A DNA stretch of 64,000 nt. Source: Streptomyces griseoviridis. Lineage in GTDB: Bacteria; Actinomycetota; Actinomycetes; Streptomycetales; Streptomycetaceae. The stretch spans positions 248,001 through 312,000 of the forward strand of contig BMSM01000002.1 of assembly GCA_014649155.1 (NCBI GenBank), in the 5' to 3' direction. Shown here in pieces: positions 43,793 through 50,503 of the stretch (the first letter of the stretch is position 1; every line of letters starts with the position of its first letter). The translations under genes and the position numbers were made by a program. A model generated the notes under the pieces. That model did not search any database. It was given only the letters and a program-made list of their open reading frames with translations, and was not told where the DNA came from.

Positions 43793-44191
43793 GTGCCCGG
43801 AATAGACGAGAGCCTGCTGGAAGCGATGCGCCTGCCCGGCGCTCGGGGGGCGTGGCTGGTCGACTGGATCAGCGGACTGGCCCTGGGCGCGGTGGGCGAG
43901 GCGCCCGGCGGCGACGCGGAGACGACGGCCGCGGAGACCGCCGAACTGGCCCGGCACGCCGCCGAGAGCGGCGCGCTGGCGCCGGGCGGGGGTGACGGCG
44001 CGGTCGGCTCGGAGCCGCCGGTCGAGGACCTGATCGTCACCACCGGGGACTCGTACCACCTGATCCGGTTCGTCAGCACGCCGTTCGACAGCACCGTCTT
44101 CCTCCACCTGTGGCTGGACCGCGGCGAGGGCAACCTCGCCCTGGCCCGCATCCGGCTGGGCGAGACGGCGGCCCGGCTGGTGCTCGGATGA
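43793..44191 (+). CDS. Roadblock/LC7-like protein, first of cluster
   Basis: 132 residues. SLLEAMRLPGARGAWLVDWISGLALGAVG, an acidic helix rich in Ala/Glu, VEDLIVTTGDSYHLIRFV and TVFLHLWLDRGEGNLALARIRL reproduce the order of the protein at 45547-45921, which is a clearer roadblock fold. Such proteins form dimers that regulate small GTPases (MglB, CvnB). The GTG at 43793 follows GGGGAGGGG. Its stop overlaps the next ATG (ATGA), so the two are coupled. No GTPase gene is present in the cluster. Confidence 0.65.
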   Translation: MPGIDESLLEAMRLPGARGAWLVDWISGLALGAVGEAPGGDAETTAAETAELARHAAESGALAPGGGDGAVGSEPPVEDLIVTTGDSYHLIRFVSTPFDSTVFLHLWLDRGEGNLALARIRLGETAARLVLG

Positions 44192-44958
44192 CGGCGGTGC
44201 GCGACACGACCTCGGCCTCGCTGGACGCGCTGGCCGCCGAGGCGGCGACCGGCGCCCTCACCGGCGAGCGGGGCGTCTTCTACCTCGCGGCCGGCCGTGT
44301 CGTGCACGTCGAGTCCGCCCACACCCCCGGCCTCGGCGTCCTGCTCACCCGGGGCGGGGCCCTCGCCGAGGACGGCTGGTGGGAGGCGGTCGACCGGGAC
44401 GGCGCCCGGCACCGGGTGGGCCGCCGGCTGGTCGACAGCGGGCGGGTCGCGGCCGGCGCGCTGGAGGTCTGCCACCTCGGCGCCCTCTTCGACGCCGCCT
44501 ACTTCGCCCTCGCCCACGACCCCCGCGCCCACCGCTTCCGGCCGGGCGCGGCGCACTGGCTCGGCGCGCTCCGCCCGGTCCCGGTGGCGACCGTGCTCCG
44601 CGAGTCCCGGCGCCGCCGCGACCTGCTGCACGAGATCTGGCCCGACCCCCTCGTCGACGTCGCCCCGCTCGCCCGCGTCCCCGGCGCCCGCGCCACCGCC
44701 CTGCCGGCCCGGCGGGCCCGGGTCCTCGACCGGGTCGACGGCGTGCGCACCGCCGCCGACATCGCCGAGGACCTCGCCTTCCGGACCTACCACACCCTCG
44801 TCGAGCTGCGCCGGCTCGCCGCCGACGGACTCGTCACCACCGCCCCGCGCGTCCCCGCGCGGCCCGGCCCGGCCGCCCCCGACCCGTGCGGGACCGCCTG
44901 GGACGACCCCGACGCCGCCCTGCTGCGCCGGCTCCGAGACGCCTTGGAGGCCCTGTGA
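44188..44958 (+). CDS. DUF4388/PATAN-like protein with winged-helix end
   Basis: 256 residues. The N terminus, ATGALTGERGVFYLAAGRVVHVES, then GLGVLLTRGGALAEDGW, is the DUF4388 (PATAN) pattern seen in gliding and signalling proteins. The C-terminal ARVLDRVDGVRTAADIAEDL and TYHTLVELRRLAADGLV look like a winged helix. It is coupled by ATGA to the roadblock-like gene before it. DUF4388 proteins link two-component or GTPase signalling in other phyla; the role here is inference. Confidence 0.65.
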   Translation: MTAVRDTTSASLDALAAEAATGALTGERGVFYLAAGRVVHVESAHTPGLGVLLTRGGALAEDGWWEAVDRDGARHRVGRRLVDSGRVAAGALEVCHLGALFDAAYFALAHDPRAHRFRPGAAHWLGALRPVPVATVLRESRRRRDLLHEIWPDPLVDVAPLARVPGARATALPARRARVLDRVDGVRTAADIAEDLAFRTYHTLVELRRLAADGLVTTAPRVPARPGPAAPDPCGTAWDDPDAALLRRLRDALEAL

Positions 44959-44996
44959 TCCGCGCGCGCCGCCGGCATGCCGAAAGGAGACTGCTC

Positions 44997-45497
44997 ATGG
45001 CCGTCGAGAGCGACGTCCTGGCCGAACTGCACCGCCTGCGCGCCCGCGTCCCCCGGCTCACCGGCTCCCTCGCGGCCACCGTCGACGGGCTCGTCCTCGC
45101 CCACGACGCGCCCGGCACCGAACCGGAGGGCCTCGCCGCGCTCACCGCCGCCGCGCTCGGCGTGGCCCACCGCACGGCCGACGCCACCGCCCGCGGCGAC
45201 TTCCGCGAACTGCTGCTGCGCGGCGCCGACGGCTACGTCGCCACCTACGCCGCCGGACCGGCCGCCGTGCTCACCCTCCTCGCCGACGGCCGGGTCAACG
45301 TGGGCCGGCTGCACCTGGAGGGCCGCCGCAGCGGCGCCCGGATCGGGGAACTGGTCGCCGGCCCGGCCCGTACCGCCGGCGAGCGCACCGCCCCCGCGGA
45401 CCCCGCCCGCCCCGTCGGCACGCTGCCGGTGCGCGCCCCGCAGCGGCCCGCCCGGCCACCCCGCCCGCAGGCCGACGGTCAGCGCCGGCCCACCTGA
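44997..45497 (+). CDS. Roadblock/LC7-domain protein, second of cluster
   Basis: 166 residues. LAELHRLRARVPRLTGSLAATVDGLVLAHDA followed by LAALTAAALGVAHRTADATARGDF is a typical roadblock start (regulator of Ras-like GTPases), then VATYAAGPAAVLTLLAD. The last 50 residues are Pro/Arg-rich. GAAAGGAG lies 7 nt before the ATG. The family is the CvnB/MglB type. Confidence 0.72.
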   Translation: MAVESDVLAELHRLRARVPRLTGSLAATVDGLVLAHDAPGTEPEGLAALTAAALGVAHRTADATARGDFRELLLRGADGYVATYAAGPAAVLTLLADGRVNVGRLHLEGRRSGARIGELVAGPARTAGERTAPADPARPVGTLPVRAPQRPARPPRPQADGQRRPT

Positions 45498-45546
45498 ACA
45501 CCACCGATCCCGAGCACGCCCGATCACGCACGGAAGGAAGCCCACC

Positions 45547-45921
45547 ATGGCCAACCTGGAAACAGCGCTCAAGGAATGCCTCAGCTCCATCGACGGGGCC
45601 TCGGCCGCCGCGCTCGTCGACTACACCAGCGGCATGGCCCTCGGCACCCTCGGAGGGACCAAGGACTTCAACCTGGAGGTCGCCGCCGCCGGCAACACCG
45701 ACGTCGTACGGGCCAAACTGCGCACCATGGAACTCCTCGGCCTCAAGGAGGAGATCGAGGACATCCTCATCACCCTGAGCAGCCAGTACCACCTGATCCG
45801 CCTCCTGAAGGGGCGCGGCGGCAACGGGCTGTTCCTCTACCTGGTGCTCGACGCGAGCCGCGCCAACCTGGCGATGGCCCGCCACCAGCTCCGCCGGATC
45901 GAGACCGAGCTGGAGGTCTGA
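45547..45921 (+). CDS. Roadblock/LC7-like protein, third of cluster
   Basis: 124 residues: LKECLSSIDGASAAALVDYTSGMALGTLGG, a helix ending DVVRAKLRTMELLGL, the EDILITLSSQYHLIRLL strand pair and FLYLVLDASRANLAMARHQL. It is a full roadblock fold. GGAAGG precedes the ATG. It is the closest relative in the window of the first cluster member (shared SxYHLIR and ANLAxAR blocks), which suggests an ancient local duplication. Confidence 0.75.
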   Translation: MANLETALKECLSSIDGASAAALVDYTSGMALGTLGGTKDFNLEVAAAGNTDVVRAKLRTMELLGLKEEIEDILITLSSQYHLIRLLKGRGGNGLFLYLVLDASRANLAMARHQLRRIETELEV

Positions 45922-46008
45922 CCGGCTCCCGTCCGGACCGGGCCCGGCGACGCGGCCCGTTCCGGACGGGTGTCATGTCCGCCTCCTTTCGCGGGAAGGC
46001 GGTCCGGC

Positions 46009-46749
46009 ATGAAGGCGACGACAGCGGCCCGCACCGCACCGGTTCTCGCGCTCGTGACCCTCACCGCGGCCTGCGCGGGCGGCACGGACGGCCCCGCCGG
46101 AACGGACCGGGCCGGAGCGCTCCGCGCCCCTTCGGGCACCCACCTGGTGATCACCACGGAGAACGGCGTGACCCTGCGCCCCGCCGACGGCGACGGGATC
46201 ACCGTGGACGACACGGTCCGCCCGCGCTGGAGCCACCGCGACGGCACCCGGGTGCTCGACCTGGACTGCGCCGGGCGGGACGGCCGCTGCCCCCGGATGC
46301 CCCGCGTCGGGGTGCCCGGCGGCGTCACCGTCACGGTCGCCGCGCGCGACGCCGGCATCGACGCCGCCGGGCTCACCGGCGCCCTCGACCTCACGACCGT
46401 CAACGGGGACGTCACCGTCACCCGCTCCGGCGCCGACGACGCCACCGTCCGCCTCACCACCCGCAACGGCTCGGTACGCGCCACCGCGCTGCGCGCCGGG
46501 ACGCTGCGCGCCGGGACGGTCAACGGTGACGTCGCCCTCGCCTGCGCCACGGCACCGGCCGGCGTCGGCGGCAGCACCACCAACGGCTCGGTCCGCCTCG
46601 TCCTGCCCGCCGATCCCCCCGCCTACCGCGTCACCGCGGCCACCGACAACGGCGCCGCCTCCGTCGCCGTGCCCACCACGGACGCCGGCGACGGGCGCAC
46701 CCTGCGGCTCACCACCGTCAACGGGGACGTCACCGCCACGCACGACTGA
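46009..46749 (+). CDS. DUF4097-like beta-repeat lipoprotein
   Basis: 246 residues. The signal ends in a lipobox, LTAAC, near residue 22. The mature part repeats LTTVNGDVTVT / LTTRNGSVRAT / GTVNGDVALA / STTNGSVRLVL, the DUF4097 adhesin-like beta-helix pattern. An unusual insertion with two cysteines, DLDCAGRDGRCPRMP, lies near residue 85. Cell-surface location is expected; function unknown. A hairpin follows. Confidence 0.75.
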   Translation: MKATTAARTAPVLALVTLTAACAGGTDGPAGTDRAGALRAPSGTHLVITTENGVTLRPADGDGITVDDTVRPRWSHRDGTRVLDLDCAGRDGRCPRMPRVGVPGGVTVTVAARDAGIDAAGLTGALDLTTVNGDVTVTRSGADDATVRLTTRNGSVRATALRAGTLRAGTVNGDVALACATAPAGVGGSTTNGSVRLVLPADPPAYRVTAATDNGAASVAVPTTDAGDGRTLRLTTVNGDVTATHD

Positions 46750-46773
46750 GCCCCGGGGACGGCTCCCCGGGGC
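46750..46773. terminator. Bidirectional terminator hairpin
   Basis: Perfect 10-bp stem GCCCCGGGGA / TCCCCGGGGC with a CGGC loop between the convergent lipoprotein and reductase genes. Confidence 0.7.
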
Positions 46774-46803
46774 CCAGCGGCAGGTCAGGGCGGACGCGCG
46801 GGC

Positions 46804-48168
46804 TCAGGCCCCGCTGTGGCGGAGCATGTCCTCCCGCTCGACGTACTTGATCCGCTCCCGGCCGTGCGGCTCGCCCTGTGCCTTCTCCGCCGCGTCCAGC
46901 CGGTACCAGCCGTCCCAGGTGGTGAAGCGGACGTCGCGCTCGGCCAGGAAGGCGTCGACGGCCTCCGGGGCGGGCGAGGCGGGGGTGTGCAGCCGCTCGT
47001 TCGCGAAGTCGTCCAGCAGGCTGGCCACCGTCTCGTTGGCGTCGCCCTTGGTGTGGCCGATCAGACCGATCGGGCCGCGCCGGATCCAGCCGGTGACGTA
47101 CGTCGACTTCAGGTGCTCGCCGGACTCCTCGATGACCCGCCCGGCCGCGTCCGGGACCGTGCCGGAGTCGATGTCCCAGGGCAGCTTGGGCAACTTGTCG
47201 GAGAGGTAGCCCACCGCGCGGTAGACCGCCTGCACGTCCCAGTCGGTGAACGTGCCGGTGCCCTTGACGTTGCCCGTGCCGTCCAGTTCGGTGCGCTCGG
47301 TGCGCAGGCCGACGACCTTGCCGTCCTCGCCGAGGATCTCCGCCGGGGACTCGAAGAAGTGCAGGAACAGCTTGTGCGGGCGGTCGCCGACGTCGCGGAT
47401 CGCCCAGTTCTCCAGGGTCTTGGCGACCATGTCGGCCTGCTTGTTGCCGCGCCGGGTGGCGATCGAGCCCTCGTCGTAGTCGATGTCCTCGGGGTCGACG
47501 ATGACCTCGATGTTGGGGGAGTGGTCCAGCTCCCGCAGCTCCATCGGGCTGAACTTGGCCTGCGCCGGGCCGCGGCGGCCGAAGACGTGGACCTCCAGCG
47601 CCTTGTTGGCCTTCAGGCCCTCGTAGACGTTCGGCGGGATCTCGGTGGGCAGCAGCTCGTCGGCCGTCTTGGCGAGGACACGGGCGATGTCCAGGGCCAC
47701 GTTGCCGACACCCAGGACGGCGACCTTCTCGGCCTCCAGCGGCCAGGTGCGCGGGAAATCCGGGTTGCCGTCGTACCAGGCGACGAACTCCGCGGCGCCG
47801 TAGGAGCCGTCGAGGTCGACGCCGGGGATCGCCAGATCGCGGTCGGCCGTGGCGCCGGTGGCGAATATCACCCCGTCGTAGAAGGTCCGCAGATCGTCGA
47901 GGCTGATGTCGGTGGGGTATTCCACGTTGCCGAAGAGACGGATCTGCGGCTTGTCCAGCACCTGGTGCAGGGCCGTGATGATGCCCTTGATCCGCGGGTG
48001 GTCGGGCGCGACGCCGTAGCGGATGAGCCCGAACGGGGCGGGCATGCGCTCGAAGATGTCGATGGACACGCCGGGGTCGGCGGCCACTTCGGACTTGAGC
48101 AGGGCGTCGGCGGCGTAGATCCCGGCGGGACCGGATCCGACGATGGCTACCCGCAGAGGGCGGGGCAT
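46804..48168 (-). CDS. fprA: Ferredoxin-NADP+ reductase of the FprA type
   Basis: 454 residues. The FAD motif VAIVGSGPAGIYAADAL opens the protein, FGLIRYGVAPDHPRIKGI and ATGATADRDLAIPGVDL follow, and the NADP motif is AVLGVGNVALDIARVL. FGRRGPAQAKFSPMELREL and TGWIRRGPIGLIGHTKGDA are the adrenodoxin-reductase/FprA hallmarks. It moves electrons between NADPH and ferredoxin, for example to P450s. A possible iron-regulator box lies upstream, fitting the iron-dependent expression known for fprA homologues. It is divergent from the MFS gene. Confidence 0.92.
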   Translation of the reverse strand: MPRPLRVAIVGSGPAGIYAADALLKSEVAADPGVSIDIFERMPAPFGLIRYGVAPDHPRIKGIITALHQVLDKPQIRLFGNVEYPTDISLDDLRTFYDGVIFATGATADRDLAIPGVDLDGSYGAAEFVAWYDGNPDFPRTWPLEAEKVAVLGVGNVALDIARVLAKTADELLPTEIPPNVYEGLKANKALEVHVFGRRGPAQAKFSPMELRELDHSPNIEVIVDPEDIDYDEGSIATRRGNKQADMVAKTLENWAIRDVGDRPHKLFLHFFESPAEILGEDGKVVGLRTERTELDGTGNVKGTGTFTDWDVQAVYRAVGYLSDKLPKLPWDIDSGTVPDAAGRVIEESGEHLKSTYVTGWIRRGPIGLIGHTKGDANETVASLLDDFANERLHTPASPAPEAVDAFLAERDVRFTTWDGWYRLDAAEKAQGEPHGRERIKYVEREDMLRHSGA

Positions 48169-48203
48169 GTGCGGTTTCCCTTCGAGCGGTGACAGATCGA
48201 CTC

Positions 48204-48222
48204 GACGGGAAGCCTAAGCTAA
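48204..48222 (-). promoter_or_regulatory. Possible DmdR/IdeR iron box before fprA
   Basis: On the minus strand TTAGCTTAGGCTTCCCGTC matches the first twelve positions of the iron box (TTAGGTTAGGCTCACCTAA) with one change; the last third is poor. CTAAG recurs three times within 20 bp. It lies 36-54 bp before the fprA start. Confidence 0.4.
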
Positions 48223-48369
48223 GGGCACCCTAAGTGGGTACGCGGGTCCGGTCTATGGGCCCATAAGGCCCACTTATGAGTCCCTTACGGGATTGTTTGG
48301 ACCGCCGCCGCGCGGTGACCGGTGACGCAGACAGACAGGCGGTACACCGGACCGGTGGAGGCAGATTCC

Positions 48370-49821
48370 GTGGACGACCCCAACCGCTGGCGGGCCCTGT
48401 GGGCCACCCTGGTCGCCGGGTTCATGACCCTGCTCGACGTCACGATCGTGGCCGTGGCCCTGCCGTCGATGCAGCGGGAACTGCACGCGTCGGCGGCGTC
48501 CGTGCAGTGGGTCGTCTCCGGCTACGCCCTGGCCTTCGCCCTCACCCTGGTGACCGCGGGCCGGATCGGCGACGCCTTCGGCCGGCGCCGGGTCTTCCTG
48601 ATCGCGCTGGCCGCGTTCGTGCTGTGCAGCGCGGCGGCCGGCGCCGCACCCAGCATCACCTGGCTCGTCGTCGCCCGGCTCGCCCAGGGCATCGCGGCGG
48701 GCAGCCTCGCCCCGCAGAACACCGCGCTGATCCAGCAGATGTTCCGGGGCGCCGAGCGGGGCCGCGCCTTCGGCCTCTTCGGCGCGACCGTCGGCGTCTC
48801 CAGCGCCGTCGGCCCGGTCACCGGCGGCCTGATCCTGGCCCTCGCCTCCGGCGAGGACGGCTGGCGCTGGATCTTCTACGTCAACGTGCCCGTCGGGCTG
48901 GTCGCCCTGCTCCTCGGCGCCCGGCTGCTGCCCCGCGTGGCGCCCGGCCCCCGGGGCCGCCTCGACCCCGTGGGGGTGCTGCTGCTGGGCGCGGGGATCC
49001 TCGCGCTGATGCTGCCCCTGGTGCTGGCCGAGGCCGGCGGACTGAGCCGCCTGTGGTGGCTGTTCCTGGTGGGGCTGGTGATCCTCGTGGGCTTCGTCGG
49101 CTGGGAGCGGTGGGTCGCCGCCCACGACGGTGACCCGCTGCTCGACACCGGGCTGTTCACGGCGACCCGCGGCTACGCCACCGGCGCGAGCCTGGCCGCC
49201 CTGTACTTCGTCGGCTTCAGCGGGGTCTGGCTGGTGTTCGCGCTGTTCTTCCAGAACGGGCTCGGATACTCACCGCTGGCCTCCGGGCTGGCGGTGACGC
49301 CGTTCGCGGTCGGCTCCGCCGGTGCCGCCGCCGTCGCGGGCCGTCTGGTGGGCCGGTTCGGGCGGCTGCTGACCGTGTGCGGGCTCGTCGCCGTCATGGC
49401 GGGACTGGGCGGCACGGCGCTGGTGCTGTGGCTGGCGCCCGCGGACTCGGCCGCCTACCTGGCGGCGCCGGCGCTGCTGGTCGGCGGGCTGGGCAGCGGC
49501 TGCGTCATCTCCCCGAACGTCACGATGACCCTGCGCGAGGTACCGGTCCGGATGGCCGGCGCGGCCGGCGGCGCCCTCCAGACGGGCCAGCGGGTCGGCG
49601 GGGCCGTGGGCACGGCCGCGCTGCCCGGCCTCTTCTACCTGGTGCTCACCGTCACCCACGACGACTACCGCGACGCGGTGGCGCTGTCGGTCGGGACGGG
49701 CGTCGCCTTCATGGTGTGCGCGCTGGCCGTCGCGGTCGCGGACTGGCGGCGGGACCGCTCCGGCGCCGGCGGCCGGCCGCCGGAGACGTCTCCCAGCCAC
49801 GCCCACGTCGTCCAGGACTGA
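48370..49821 (+). CDS. MFS transporter, DHA2 (EmrB/QacA) family
   Basis: 483 residues with about fourteen hydrophobic helices. Motif FMTLLDVTIVAVALPSMQREL (helix 1) and GRIGDAFGRRRVFLI (motif A, loop 2-3) place it in the DHA2 14-helix drug:H+ antiporters. GLFGATVGVSSAVGPVTGG is motif C, typical of exporters. The GTG at 48370 with GGAGG 8 nt upstream is favoured over the GTG at 48322, which has no ribosome binding site. No regulator of the TetR or MarR type is next to it. The exported substrate is unknown. Confidence 0.88.
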   Translation: MDDPNRWRALWATLVAGFMTLLDVTIVAVALPSMQRELHASAASVQWVVSGYALAFALTLVTAGRIGDAFGRRRVFLIALAAFVLCSAAAGAAPSITWLVVARLAQGIAAGSLAPQNTALIQQMFRGAERGRAFGLFGATVGVSSAVGPVTGGLILALASGEDGWRWIFYVNVPVGLVALLLGARLLPRVAPGPRGRLDPVGVLLLGAGILALMLPLVLAEAGGLSRLWWLFLVGLVILVGFVGWERWVAAHDGDPLLDTGLFTATRGYATGASLAALYFVGFSGVWLVFALFFQNGLGYSPLASGLAVTPFAVGSAGAAAVAGRLVGRFGRLLTVCGLVAVMAGLGGTALVLWLAPADSAAYLAAPALLVGGLGSGCVISPNVTMTLREVPVRMAGAAGGALQTGQRVGGAVGTAALPGLFYLVLTVTHDDYRDAVALSVGTGVAFMVCALAVAVADWRRDRSGAGGRPPETSPSHAHVVQD

Positions 49822-49834
49822 GCCCGGCCGGCGG

Positions 49835-49981
49835 TCAGCGCCGCTTGCCGAACCGGCGCAGCAACTGCTGGGCCTGCGCCCGGCGGCGCGGGTCCGCGGC
49901 CGCCCGGCGCACCTGCTCCGCCGTCCGGCGGCCCTGGGGACTGCGCGCGTACCGCATGATCCTGTCCAGCACTCCGGCCAT
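49835..49981 (-). CDS. Small basic protein (48 aa)
   Basis: 48 residues, AGVLDRIMRYARSPQGRRTA followed by EQVRRAAADPRRRAQAQQLL and RRFGKRR, with a pI well above 11. GGAGG precedes the ATG at 49981 by 6 nt. All third positions fit coding. Small basic proteins of this style are common in Streptomyces; DNA or RNA binding is only a guess. It converges with the MFS gene. Confidence 0.65.
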   Translation of the reverse strand: MAGVLDRIMRYARSPQGRRTAEQVRRAAADPRRRAQAQQLLRRFGKRR

Positions 49982-50159
49982 CACGTTCCTCCTGCGATCG
50001 GACCCGGTGCGCGGGCGACGGCCGCCCGCGCACCGACCGCCTACCCGCCCCCGTCCCGCTCACCCGGCGGTCCGGGGACGTTTCCGCCGCGCGGACCGGG
50101 AAACCCGCAGGGTCAGCGAACGATCCGTGACCGACGTGACAGCAGAGGTGAGACGAACC

Positions 50160-50333
50160 GTGGCAGGCACCGAGAAGTCCAAGGCCAAGACCGAGCAGAC
50201 CAAGGGCAAGGCCAAGGAGGCCGTGGGCCGCGCCGTCGGCAACGAGCGGCTGACGGCCGAGGGCCGCGCCGAGCAGTCGAAGGGCGACGCCCGCCAGGCC
50301 AAGGAGAAGACGAAGGACGCGTTCCGCCACTGA
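50160..50333 (+). CDS. CsbD-family stress protein
   Basis: 57 residues: MAGTEKSKAKTEQTKGKAKE, VGRAVGNERLTAEGRAEQSK and GDARQAKEKTKDAFRH. This is the CsbD pattern. These small hydrophilic proteins are induced in general stress, in bacilli under sigma B. GTG start with AGAGGTGAG upstream. A strong hairpin follows. Stress regulation would fit the SpoIIE and STAS genes nearby, but no sigma B-type promoter was identified. Confidence 0.85.
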   Translation: MAGTEKSKAKTEQTKGKAKEAVGRAVGNERLTAEGRAEQSKGDARQAKEKTKDAFRH

Positions 50334-50348
50334 CGGCGACGACGGATC

Positions 50349-50382
50349 AGGGCCCCGGCAGCCACGAAGGCGCCGGGGCCCT
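50349..50382. terminator. Terminator after csbD-like gene
   Basis: Perfect 11-bp stem AGGGCCCCGGC / GCCGGGGCCCT with a 12-nt loop, followed by TTTCC. One of the few hairpins here with a U-rich tail. Confidence 0.8.
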
Positions 50383-50393
50383 TTCCTGTGCCG

Positions 50394-50457
50394 TACGGCG
50401 CTCTTGCCGTACGGTCCCCCCGCAGTACGGCCCTCCTGTCCTACGGCCCGCAGCCGC
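50394..50457. repeat. 16-bp tandem repeat, four copies
   Basis: TACGG begins at 50394, 50410, 50426 and 50442, exactly 16 bp apart; the units resemble TACGGCCCTCCTGCCG. It lies between the csbD terminator and the 3' end of the phosphatase gene. Confidence 0.7.
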
Positions 50458-50503
50458 GGACGCGCAGTCGCCCCGCCGCCCGCCCCCGTCCCGCCCCCTC
50501 CGG

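Noticed and set aside
45542..45546. Roadblock cluster as a classical conservon
   Set aside because: No histidine-kinase-like CvnA, DUF742 CvnC or GTPase CvnD gene is present.
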